Assembly: GCA_934481345.1 (NCBI GenBank)
Contig: CAKSPF010000008.1
Location: 1-64,000 of the forward strand
Source of the DNA: an uncultured Clostridia bacterium
GTDB taxonomy: Bacteria; Bacillota; Clostridia; UMGS1810
Length of the DNA: 64,000 bases
Direction: 5' to 3'
Within the stretch, counting starts at the first letter, position 1; each line of letters begins with the position of its first letter. The notes under the pieces were generated by a model. That model was not told the DNA's origin. It worked only from the letters and a program-made list of their open reading frames with translations, and searched no databases. Of this stretch, positions 18,778 through 26,594 are shown piece by piece. The position numbers were made by a program, and so were the translations under genes.

Positions 18778-19472
18778 TTGAATACCTCCCTGAAAAGTGC
18801 GTCTACACTCATGCGTCTGTTTTCTCTTATATTATCCACGGAATCCGAAAGGACAATTTTTCCTTTGTTTATAAAAATTACATCATCAAGTATATTTTCT
18901 ACATCCGAAATCAAGTGTGTTGATATTACAACCGACGCATTTTCATTGTAATTTGTTATTATGGTATTTAAAATATAATCCCTTGTAGCAGGATCCACTC
19001 CGCCCATAGGCTCATCCAGAAGATATAAATCCGCCTCGCGGCTCATAGTAAGCACAAGCTGAACCTTTTCTTTTGTACCTTTGGAAAGAGTTTTCAGGCT
19101 TTTATTCGGATCGAGATTCAGATTTTCAATCATCTGTTTTGCTTTTTCCGTGTTGAAATCTTCAAAAAAGTCTGCGTAATATTCCATAAGCTCGCTTACC
19201 TTCATCCATTCCGGCAGACATATGCAGTCAGGAAGGTACGATATTGCTTTTTTGCTATCTGTGCCTACCGGTCCGCCGTTTACAAGTAGCTCTCCGCTGT
19301 TTTGCGTTAAAAGTCCGTTCGCTATTTTAATAAGTGTGGTCTTTCCGCTTCCGTTTGGTCCCAAAAGCCCTATTATTCTTCCGCGGTTTATGTTTAAATC
19401 CACAGCGTCAAGCGCCTTTACCGTACCGTACATTTTTGTAAGTCCGCTGCACTGCATTACATATTCATTCAT
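18771..19472 (-). CDS. ABC transporter ATP-binding protein
   Basis: 233 residues. ATG 19472 is favoured because AGGGGG lies 8 bases upstream and the start overlaps the gntR stop; an in-frame start nine codons earlier lies inside gntR. Walker A is GPNGSGKTT, Walker B YLLDEPMGGVDPA, and the H-loop STHL is present. The signature motif is atypical: LSKGTKEKVQL instead of LSGGQ, a variant usual in this exporter class. Pairs with the permease at 17965. Confidence 0.88.
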   Translation of the reverse strand: MNEYVMQCSGLTKMYGTVKALDAVDLNINRGRIIGLLGPNGSGKTTLIKIANGLLTQNSGELLVNGGPVGTDSKKAISYLPDCICLPEWMKVSELMEYYADFFEDFNTEKAKQMIENLNLDPNKSLKTLSKGTKEKVQLVLTMSREADLYLLDEPMGGVDPATRDYILNTIITNYNENASVVISTHLISDVENILDDVIFINKGKIVLSDSVDNIRENRRMSVDALFREVFKC

Positions 19473-19842
19473 TGCATTTACCCCCTGTTTCATAATCATT
19501 AATCAGCATAACAATTTCTTCCTTTGAAAAACCGAGATTTTTCATTTTTTCAAAGAATACATCCAGCTCCGCCTTTGCGATACTTTGCTTTTCTGTCCGT
19601 ATAAGCTCCGCATTATCGGTTACAAACCGTCCGCTGGTTCTCGTAGAATACACAAAGCCCGTTTGCTCAAGATATGCCAAAGCCCGCTGCATGGTATTCG
19701 GGTTAACCCCGGCTTCTGAGGCAAGCTCGCGCACGGCAGATATTTTTTCTCCCGGCTTGAGCTTGCCGGATACAATGCATTGTTTTATTTTTTCGACAAT
19801 TTGTGCATATATAGCACGATCTTCGCTGAAGCTCCAGTCCAT
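19465..19842 (-). CDS. GntR-family regulator, YtrA type
   Basis: 125 residues. An N-terminal winged helix (IYAQIVEKIKQCIVSGKLKPGEKISAVRELA ... NPNTMQRAL) is followed by a short ~45-residue dimerisation tail, the size of the YtrA subfamily. It is first in an operon with the ABC genes. Upstream a perfect 16-bp inverted repeat overlaps its own -10 box, so autorepression is likely. The expected inducer is cell-wall-active compounds by analogy with YtrA. Confidence 0.88.
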   Translation of the reverse strand: MDWSFSEDRAIYAQIVEKIKQCIVSGKLKPGEKISAVRELASEAGVNPNTMQRALAYLEQTGFVYSTRTSGRFVTDNAELIRTEKQSIAKAELDVFFEKMKNLGFSKEEIVMLINDYETGGKCNE

Positions 19843-19855
19843 TTTTTATCCTCCT

Positions 19856-19914
19856 CAGTATTATTGTATTAATCATCTAATACAATAATACTGCTAAAAA
19901 ATTAAAATGTCAAT
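19856..19914 (-). promoter_or_regulatory. Promoter with overlapping palindromic operator for the gntR-ABC operon
   Basis: On the minus strand TTGACA (19914-19909), 18 bp, TATTAT (19890-19885). A perfect inverted repeat, CAGTATTATTGTATTA / TAATACAATAATACTG (16 bp, six-base spacer, 19856-19893), covers the -10 and the transcript start and ends right at the AGGAGG site. Bound protein, or the RNA hairpin itself, would block expression. Confidence 0.8.
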
Positions 19915-19933
19915 AGTTTTTTAAAAATTATAT

Positions 19934-19966
19934 AAAAAAATCAGCCTGATGTTATATCAGACTGGT
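19934..19966 (-). terminator. Terminator of the PRPP synthetase gene
   Basis: Imperfect 11-bp stem ACCAGTCTGAT / ATCAGGCTGAT followed by seven T on the minus strand. Confidence 0.75.
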
Positions 19967-20004
19967 TTAATTCTGTTATATTACGGCTGTTGCCACATGA
20001 AATC

Positions 20005-21174
20005 TTAGTGTTTTTCGCCCTCAAACATTGAAACCTGTTCTTTAAGTTCCTGTTTGTGCTTTTCCATAAGTTTTTTGATTCTTGTAACAGGTACCAGGAG
20101 CTGGCTTATTGTTTCGTCGTGGTTAATTGTATCTATAAGCAAAGCTATGTACTTAGACATATCAACTTCGCAGTACCATTCTTTCTCTTTTAATTCGGGT
20201 ATACGGTAAACAAGGTTTGTTGTAAATACCTTTGTGATTTCGCCTTTCTTGTATGCTGCGTCAAAAGACTCAAGTCCGTTGCAGAACAGACCGAAAGCCG
20301 TGAAAATAAATATTCTTCTTGCGCCCTGGCTTTTTAATTTTCTTGCTATATCAAGAACGGATTCGCCGCTTGAAATCATATCGTCCACAATCATGACGTC
20401 CTTGCCGGCTACGCTGCTTCCGAGGTATTCGTGAGCTTCAATCGGATTTTTACCGTTTACAACTATTGAGTAATTTCTTCTTTTATAGTACATACCGAGG
20501 TCAAGACCCAATACCGACGAATAATACATACATCTGTGCATACCGCCCTCGTCGGGAGATATTACTATTGTAGATTCCTTGTCATAGCTGATGTCGGGGG
20601 CTACTCTTGTAAGTGCCTTGATCATCTGATATGTTGTCTGAACATCATCAAATCCGGAAATCGGAATTGCATTCTGGACTCTTGCGTCATGCGCATCAAA
20701 GGTGATAATATTTGTAACGCCCATTGTCACGAGCTCCTGAAGAGCCAAAGCACAGTCAAGAGATTCTCTCGCGGTTCTTCTGTGTTGTCTGCCCTCGTAA
20801 AGCATAGGCATAACCACGGTTATACGTCTTGCCTTTCCGCTTATTGCGGCAATAATTCTCTTTAAATCCTGGAAATGATCGTCGGGACTCATTCTGTTTT
20901 TTACGCCGTACATCTCATAAGTAACACCGTGGTTAAACACATCGCATATAATATATACATCGTTTCCGCGGACTGTTTCGTTCAAAACGCATTTTGCTTC
21001 GCCCGATCCGAAACGCGGGCACTTTGTCTTTGCAATGTAAGTTTCGGTTTCTTCGTATTCTTCTCTGAATTTTTTTAGGTACCAATCAATTTTCGCTGCG
21101 ATTTCTTCACAGCCTTTCATGCATATAACGGTTAACTTTCCGTATATCGGTTTTCTTTCCTCTTGGTGTGACAC
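20005..21174 (-). CDS. Divergent ribose-phosphate pyrophosphokinase
   Basis: 389 residues, against ~315 for the classical bacterial Prs. It contains the PRPP-synthetase fold: MPMLYEGRQHRRTARESL (ATP/ribose-5-phosphate region), NIITFDAHDARVQN and a PRPP loop VMIVDDMISSGESV where classical enzymes carry DDIIDTAGT. The extra residues are at the N-terminus (~45) and C-terminus. It would make PRPP for purines, pyrimidines, His and Trp. Such long forms are known in Clostridia. AGGAGG precedes the ATG. Monocistronic. Confidence 0.8.
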   Translation of the reverse strand: MSHQEERKPIYGKLTVICMKGCEEIAAKIDWYLKKFREEYEETETYIAKTKCPRFGSGEAKCVLNETVRGNDVYIICDVFNHGVTYEMYGVKNRMSPDDHFQDLKRIIAAISGKARRITVVMPMLYEGRQHRRTARESLDCALALQELVTMGVTNIITFDAHDARVQNAIPISGFDDVQTTYQMIKALTRVAPDISYDKESTIVISPDEGGMHRCMYYSSVLGLDLGMYYKRRNYSIVVNGKNPIEAHEYLGSSVAGKDVMIVDDMISSGESVLDIARKLKSQGARRIFIFTAFGLFCNGLESFDAAYKKGEITKVFTTNLVYRIPELKEKEWYCEVDMSKYIALLIDTINHDETISQLLVPVTRIKKLMEKHKQELKEQVSMFEGEKH

Positions 21175-21284
21175 TGCTATTCCTCCTAAGGCAAATATAT
21201 TATAATATTACCATAGATGACAAATTATTTCAATGTTTTGCAAAAAAAATTGTCACAAAATTTTTGAGCAAAATCAGTGATTTG

Positions 21285-21313
21285 TTGACATAAACATCCT
21301 ATTGTAGTATAAT
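21285..21313 (+). promoter_or_regulatory. Consensus promoter of the SLH protein gene
   Basis: TTGACA, 17 bp, TATAAT, ~60 bases before ATG 21375. Confidence 0.85.
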
Positions 21314-21374
21314 GCATTATGTATCTTTATATACTTACAACTTAATTTTAACATATGTCGGAGGTTATTTGCAA

Positions 21375-22043
21375 ATGAGAAAACATATCTGTTTGCTTAT
21401 TGCTGCATTTACTGTTTTTTTTAGTTTATCCTGCGCTGCCATGACCGCCGGAACTCTGTTTGACGAATATGAGCCTTCCGCGGAAAGCTTTTCGGATATG
21501 GAAGGTTATGAATGGGCAGCGGAGGCTGCCGAAAATTTAAACAAAGCCGGTATTGTTTCCGGTGTCGGCAAAAACATGTTTATGCCGGAAAGAAACGTAA
21601 CCCGCAGGGAATTTATCAAGCTTGTATGCGGTGCATGTGCAATTACAGACAGCAGCGCGTCATCATCATATACAGATGTTCTGCCGGATGACTGGAGTTA
21701 TATATATGTATCCTCCGCAAAAGAAGCCGGAATGCTTGATATTTACGGCTCGCAGTCACTTGAAGCGGATACCGTGATAACGAGGGAGGACATGGCGTAC
21801 CTTGCCGTGAAAGCTCTGGAATTTACCGGAACCGATTTGACCGCCGGCGAAAGCGCTCTGTTTCCGGATGACGGAGAAATTTCCGATTATGCCAAAAAGG
21901 CTGTGTATGCCCTTAAATCCGAAAAAATAATAAACGGCAGAGAAAACGGCGGCTTTGACCCGCAGGGCTGCGCTTCAAGAGCAGAAGCGGTAAAAATCAT
22001 ATACGGTATTTATAAAATTGCAAAAGCGAATTATTTACAATAA
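21375..22043 (+). CDS. Small exported SLH protein
   Basis: 222 residues. ATG 21375 follows CGGAGG and begins a signal peptide (MRKHICLLIAAFTVFF); an upstream in-frame ATG overlaps the -10 box and is rejected. Almost the whole mature protein is three SLH repeats (~48-100, ~110-160, ~165-220: NKAGIVSGVGKNMF, DDWSYIYVSSAKEAG, LKSEKIINGRENGGF). With no other domain it could be a wall-binding competitor or accessory S-layer component. It is followed closely by the aminotransferase gene (27 bp). Confidence 0.85.
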   Translation: MRKHICLLIAAFTVFFSLSCAAMTAGTLFDEYEPSAESFSDMEGYEWAAEAAENLNKAGIVSGVGKNMFMPERNVTRREFIKLVCGACAITDSSASSSYTDVLPDDWSYIYVSSAKEAGMLDIYGSQSLEADTVITREDMAYLAVKALEFTGTDLTAGESALFPDDGEISDYAKKAVYALKSEKIINGRENGGFDPQGCASRAEAVKIIYGIYKIAKANYLQ

Positions 22044-22070
22044 TATTTAATCTGGAAAGGAATGAATCAA

Positions 22071-23261
22071 ATGGACATTCAAAAATCATTGGCATCAAGA
22101 GTAACAGGACTTAAAGCTTCTGCCATAAGGGAAATTTTCAAGCTTGTCGGCCAGGCGGACATAATAAGTTTTGCCGGCGGCATACCGTCACCGGAGCTTT
22201 TCCCTACCAAAGAATGGGGCTTTCTTTTAAATAAAATGATGACCGATAACGGAAAACAGGCATTGGTATACGGTGTTACCGAAGGCTATGCAACGCTTAT
22301 AGAAATAATCAATGCAAGGCTGAAAAAAGACGGTATAGGTAAGGATTTTGACAGTACAATAGTAACCACGGGAGCTCAGCAGGCAATTGACCTGACGACA
22401 AAGGCTCTTGTAAACGAAGGAGAAGGCATTATTGTTGAAAATCCGAGCTTTATCGGTTCGCTCAATTCTTTCCGCTCATACAATGCAAAGCTGTTCGGTG
22501 TAGAAATGGACAGCGACGGCATAAATATCGAAAAGACAGAGGAAATACTGAAAACGCAGAATATAAAGCTGATATACACAATTCCGACTTTTCAGAATCC
22601 TATGGGTATAACGCAGTCTTTGGAAAAACGCAAAAAGCTACTGGAGCTTGCGGAAAAATATGATTGCTACATAATAGAAGACAACCCGTACGGCGAGCTC
22701 AGATTTTCGGGAGAAGCAGTCCGTGCCATCAAATCCATGGACGAAAACGGCAGAGTTATATATGTAGGTTCGTTTTCAAAAACTCTTTCGCCGGGAATCA
22801 GAGTCGGCTTTGTGTGCTGCCACAAAGACATAATGAACAGAATCGTGGTTGTAAAGCAGGTAAATGATGTTCATACACCGCTTATGAACCAGATGCTTGT
22901 AACAGAATATATAAAGAATTATGATTATGACGAGCATATCAAAAAAGGCTGCCGCCTTTACGGTGAAAAATGCGCCCTTATGCTGGAAAGCATAGAAAAA
23001 TACTTCCCGAAATGCGTAACACACACAAATCCCGACGGCGGAATATTTCTGTGGTGCACCATGCCGCAAAATGCCGATTCAAAGAAGATTTTTGAAAAGG
23101 CTATTGACGCAAAGGTTGCCTTCGTACCCGGCAACACCTGTATGGTAGATATTGACGCGCCGTCAAACTGCTTCAGACTGAATTATTCCACAGCGTCAAA
23201 TGAAAATATAGTAAAAGGCATAGAAATACTGGGTGGGATACTCAAAAATGAACTTGAATAA
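22071..23261 (+). CDS. PLP-dependent aminotransferase, class I/II (2-aminoadipate/aromatic type)
   Basis: 396 residues. ATG 22071 is preferred over one three codons earlier because GGAAAGG sits 10 bases before it but only one base from the first. N-terminus IREIFKLV...ISFAGGIPSPELFP and IPTFQNPMGIT, EDNPYGELRFSG, and the Schiff-base lysine in VGSFSKTLSPGIRVGF place it near LysN/aromatic aminotransferases and the MocR catalytic domain, without the GntR part. The exact amino acid cannot be told. Followed by trpS after 15 bases. Confidence 0.88.
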   Translation: MDIQKSLASRVTGLKASAIREIFKLVGQADIISFAGGIPSPELFPTKEWGFLLNKMMTDNGKQALVYGVTEGYATLIEIINARLKKDGIGKDFDSTIVTTGAQQAIDLTTKALVNEGEGIIVENPSFIGSLNSFRSYNAKLFGVEMDSDGINIEKTEEILKTQNIKLIYTIPTFQNPMGITQSLEKRKKLLELAEKYDCYIIEDNPYGELRFSGEAVRAIKSMDENGRVIYVGSFSKTLSPGIRVGFVCCHKDIMNRIVVVKQVNDVHTPLMNQMLVTEYIKNYDYDEHIKKGCRLYGEKCALMLESIEKYFPKCVTHTNPDGGIFLWCTMPQNADSKKIFEKAIDAKVAFVPGNTCMVDIDAPSNCFRLNYSTASNENIVKGIEILGGILKNELE

Positions 23262-23276
23262 GGAGATATACTTTAA

Positions 23277-24278
23277 ATGGAAGACAAAAAAACAATATTC
23301 AGCGGTATTCAGCCTACGGGCTGCATTACCTTGGGAAACTATATCGGAGCTTTGAAAAACTGGGTTCAACTTCAGGATGACTACAACTGCATTTTCTCGG
23401 TTGTCGATCTTCATTCAATAACGGTTAGACAAGACCCGGTCGAATTGAGGAAGCGCTGCATGGACTTTTTGTGTCAGTATCTTGCTGCCGGCATAGACGG
23501 CGAAAAAAACATTGTGTTTTTCCAGTCGCACGCTTCCACCCATGCCGAGCTTGCATGGATTCTGAACTGCTTCACATATATGGGCGAGCTTTCCAGAATG
23601 ACGCAGTTCAAGGACAAAAGCTCAAAGCATGCGGATAATATAAACGCAGGGCTTTTCACATATCCCGTTCTTATGGCAGCGGATATTCTTTTGTATCAGA
23701 CAGACCTTGTGCCTGTTGGTGTAGACCAGAAACAGCACTTGGAAATCTGCCGTGATATTGCCATAAGATTTAACCATATATACGGCGACGTATTTAAAAT
23801 TGCCGACGGATTTATTCCCAAAGAAGGCGCAAGAATAATGAGTCTGCAGGATCCGACGTCAAAAATGAGTAAATCCGACCCGAATGTGAACGGTTTTATT
23901 TCGATTCTGGATGACAAGGATACCATTATGAGGAAATTCAAAAGAGCCGTTACCGATTCCGACGGCGAAATCGCATACCGTGAGGGAAAAAACGGCATAA
24001 ATAATCTTATAAACATTTATGCAAGCATCACCAAAAAGAGCATTGAAGAAACCGTAAGTGAATTTTCCGGCAAGGGCTACGGCGAATTTAAGCAGGCAGT
24101 CGGAGAAGTCGTGGCAGATGAGCTTGCACCGGTAAGAGAAAAATATCAGGATTTAAGAAAGAATAAGGATTATCTTGAAAGCATATATAAATCGGGAGCA
24201 CAAAGAGCTTATAAGATTTCCGACAAAACTCTCTCTAAGGTAAAAAGAAAGGTTGGCTTCATAAACAGACCGTTTTAG
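23277..24278 (+). CDS. trpS: Tryptophanyl-tRNA synthetase
   Basis: 333 residues, class I synthetase charging tRNA-Trp. GIQPTGCITLGNYIGAL holds the HIGH-equivalent motif (TxxxLGN, with Cys-Ile replacing the usual Asn-Leu/His pair), and KMSKS is at residues 196-200. PVGVDQKQHLEICRDIA matches the Trp-binding region. AAGGAG lies 9-10 bases upstream. No T-box precedes it; it is probably co-transcribed with the aminotransferase. Confidence 0.94.
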   Translation: MEDKKTIFSGIQPTGCITLGNYIGALKNWVQLQDDYNCIFSVVDLHSITVRQDPVELRKRCMDFLCQYLAAGIDGEKNIVFFQSHASTHAELAWILNCFTYMGELSRMTQFKDKSSKHADNINAGLFTYPVLMAADILLYQTDLVPVGVDQKQHLEICRDIAIRFNHIYGDVFKIADGFIPKEGARIMSLQDPTSKMSKSDPNVNGFISILDDKDTIMRKFKRAVTDSDGEIAYREGKNGINNLINIYASITKKSIEETVSEFSGKGYGEFKQAVGEVVADELAPVREKYQDLRKNKDYLESIYKSGAQRAYKISDKTLSKVKRKVGFINRPF

Positions 24279-24298
24279 AAGCCATGCGGTAAAATAAA

Positions 24299-25360
24299 AT
24301 GGATATAGTAAAACTTATACTTTGTTTCTCTGTTGCATTCGGAGTATCGCTTGCGTCTACTCCGCTTGTAAAGATGCTCGCATACAAAATCGGCGCCGTG
24401 GATGTTCCCAAAGACGCGCGCCGCGTACACGACCATCCCATTCCGCGGCTCGGCGGTCTTGCGATATTCTACGGCTTTTTAATAAGCATTCTGTGCTTTG
24501 CGGTGGTAAAGGGGCAGCTCAGAGGCATAATTCTCGGCTCACTCATAATTGTCGCTCTCGGAATTGTAGATGACGTAAAACAGCTCGGACCGAAAATAAA
24601 ATTCGCGGTTCAGATTCTGGTGGCGGTAATTGTCGTATTGCACGGCGTTACCATCAAGTATATAAGCGTGCCGGAATTTATAGTCGAGGGCGGAATACTG
24701 CCGCTCAAGTGGCTTAGTATTCCGATTACTATTATATGGATTGTCGGCGTAACAAATGCCGTAAACCTTATCGACGGTCTTGACGGACTTGCAGTCGGAG
24801 TATCGTCAATCGCAACCTTTTCACTGTTTTTTATTGCGATACTTGCAAGCGAAATGGAAGTAGCAATAATAACGGCAGCTCTTGCCGGCGCATGCCTCGG
24901 ATTTTTGCCGTATAACTTTAATCCCGCAAAAATTTTTATGGGGGATACCGGTTCGACATTTTTGGGATTTATGCTGTCGGTAATATGTATACAGGGGTTG
25001 TTCAAGGGATATGTGGTAATATCATTTATCATTCCGTTCCTTATACTCGGTCTTCCCATATTTGATACTGCATTTGCCATACTCAGAAGAATATGGAACA
25101 AAAAGCCGATAATGGCGCCGGACAGAGGACACCTGCATCACAGACTTATGGATATGGGATTTTCACAGAAACAGACTGTTGCAATACTTTACGTTATTGC
25201 GTCAATTCTCGCACTGAGCGCGGTTGTCGTGCTGGAGAGCGGTGCATACTGGGCAGCAGTTTTTGTGATTGCAATAATATTTATCGTTTTTGTGGGCATT
25301 AAGGTGTATAAACCTATAAAAGACGCCAATTCCGCAAATGACAAAAACGGTAAACAATAG
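24299..25360 (+). CDS. Undecaprenyl-phosphate sugar-1-phosphate transferase (MraY/WecA/TagO family)
   Basis: 353 residues with about ten membrane helices. Conserved cytoplasmic motifs are present: RRVHDHPIPRLGG near the N-terminus, GIVDDVKQLGPK with its Asp pair, NAVNLIDGLDGLA, FMGDTGSTFLG and the HLHHRL loop (APDRGHLHHRLMDMG), the latter typical of WecA/TagO rather than MraY. It starts glycan assembly on undecaprenyl phosphate, for teichoic acid or secondary wall polymer, the ligand of SLH proteins. The ribosome site is weak. Confidence 0.9.
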   Translation: MDIVKLILCFSVAFGVSLASTPLVKMLAYKIGAVDVPKDARRVHDHPIPRLGGLAIFYGFLISILCFAVVKGQLRGIILGSLIIVALGIVDDVKQLGPKIKFAVQILVAVIVVLHGVTIKYISVPEFIVEGGILPLKWLSIPITIIWIVGVTNAVNLIDGLDGLAVGVSSIATFSLFFIAILASEMEVAIITAALAGACLGFLPYNFNPAKIFMGDTGSTFLGFMLSVICIQGLFKGYVVISFIIPFLILGLPIFDTAFAILRRIWNKKPIMAPDRGHLHHRLMDMGFSQKQTVAILYVIASILALSAVVVLESGAYWAAVFVIAIIFIVFVGIKVYKPIKDANSANDKNGKQ

Positions 25361-25377
25361 CCCGAGGTGAGTTTTTA

Positions 25378-25983
25378 ATGAAAAAGCTTTTGATTGTTTT
25401 TGCTGCCGTAACGGTCTTTTCGCTGTGCGGCTGCGGCGCGGTTCGCCAAAGCGGCAATGAACCGGGCTCCGAAACGGAATATGTTTCCGAAAGCAAAGTA
25501 AATTCAAAACAGACGAACGCAAACACCGAAGAAAACAAATCCGCCGAAGAGGTTCCGTCAATAAACAAAAATGAACTGAAGGATTTGGGCAAAAGTGTAA
25601 AATATATGTTGAATAAATACGGCAAAATCACCTCTGCCGAATGGATAGACGGTCCTATGTATCAGTTCGGAGAAAATGAAAAATGGTATGCATTTTCGGA
25701 ATATGAATTCGGCGAAAACGGCAGATATATTCCGAAAGGTGAGTGTACCCATGTTTTTATGACATTTGAAGAACTTTTAAACTCACCGTCCGGCGAATAT
25801 GATATTGATGTTTTTGAAGAGGCGGTTTCGTCCAAATTAACAATGTATTACAATGAGATGGACATGATAAACGTTTATGAAGCAAGCTGCGGCGATTATG
25901 AAATCGAAGTAAACGAAATGCCGGGAAAAGGCATAACTGCCGATTCCACGGTTACCGTGACAAAAAATATAAAGGAGGAGTAA
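25378..25983 (+). CDS. Lipoprotein of unknown function
   Basis: 201 residues. The lipobox SLCGC ends at Cys19, after a hydrophobic signal. A disordered S/E/N-rich linker (~25-60) leads to a compact ~130-residue domain with several aromatic residues (AEWIDGPMYQFGENEKWYAF). No family recognised. Only 17 bp separate it from the transferase gene, and the TSCPD gene follows after 2 bp, so the three are likely one operon. Confidence 0.7.
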   Translation: MKKLLIVFAAVTVFSLCGCGAVRQSGNEPGSETEYVSESKVNSKQTNANTEENKSAEEVPSINKNELKDLGKSVKYMLNKYGKITSAEWIDGPMYQFGENEKWYAFSEYEFGENGRYIPKGECTHVFMTFEELLNSPSGEYDIDVFEEAVSSKLTMYYNEMDMINVYEASCGDYEIEVNEMPGKGITADSTVTVTKNIKEE

Positions 25984-25985
25984 AT

Positions 25986-26234
25986 ATGCAGTACACATTC
26001 AGACCAACGGGAGTATGCCCGGCAGAAATTTCTTTTGAAATAGAGGACGGGATTGTAAAAAATGTAAAATTTTTCGGCGGATGTCCCGGAAACACAGTCG
26101 GAGTTGCAAGACTCTGCGAGGGCAGAAAGGCAGAAGAAGTTATCAGGCTGTGTGAGGGAATACAGTGCGGTTACAAAGGCACTTCATGCCCGGATCAGCT
26201 TGCAAAGGCAATAAAAAATGCCCTCGAAGAATAA
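25986..26234 (+). CDS. TSCPD domain-containing small protein
   Basis: 82 residues matching the short TSCPD family (TIGR03905-like as I recall it): FFGGCPGNTVGVARLCEG and the defining GTSCPDQLAKAI near the C-terminus. The domain also occurs at the C-terminus of B12-dependent ribonucleotide reductases; the free-standing form has unknown function and may bind metal through its conserved cysteines. GGAGGAG lies directly upstream. Confidence 0.85.
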   Translation: MQYTFRPTGVCPAEISFEIEDGIVKNVKFFGGCPGNTVGVARLCEGRKAEEVIRLCEGIQCGYKGTSCPDQLAKAIKNALEE

Positions 26235-26248
26235 AACAAAAATAATTG

Positions 26249-26277
26249 TTGACTTTTGGAAAATATTGTGATACAAT
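26249..26277 (+). promoter_or_regulatory. Promoter of the T-box transcript
   Basis: TTGACT, 17 bp, TACAAT, just upstream of the T-box leader. Confidence 0.8.
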
Positions 26278-26283
26278 ACTTAC

Positions 26284-26558
26284 AATAACTTTGAAGGAGA
26301 GTGCTTCCGCAGGAGCAACCAAGAGAGGTGACGGTCGGTGCAAGTCACTGTTGCGAAACGGAAAGCTGTAGCTCCCGAGTTGGAAGGAAGAAAACCTTTC
26401 GGTGATTAGACCCTTTCCGAGAATGCTGCGTGAGTGCATAGGGCTTGTCAGAGTCTGAAGCGGTATCGGTTTAAATACCGATGCAATTTGAGTGGTACCG
26501 CGGGTATTGATTTTTTATACTCGTCTCAAAGACAAATAATCTTTGAGACGGGTTTTTT
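26284..26558 (+). ncRNA. T-box riboswitch leader
   Basis: Stem I shows AGAGAGGTGAC and the distal GGTCGGTGCAAGTC; the descending strand reads GAAAGCTGTAGCTCCCGAG. The T-box AGTGGTACCGCGG is at 26491-26503. The terminator stem CGTCTCAAAGA / TCTTTGAGACG (26522-26550) is followed by GGTTTTTT. By the spacing rule (three bases between specifier and C-[CT]-[CT]-GAG) the specifier is GTA (Val); GCT (Ala) or CTG (Leu) in the same stretch cannot be excluded. The antiterminator bulge TGGT fits tRNAs with discriminator A, compatible with all three. The target is not a synthetase but the HTH-cupin-AMP ligase gene. Confidence 0.93.
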
Positions 26559-26594
26559 GTTTTCTCAAGGATAAATTCAGGGAGGTATAGTAAT

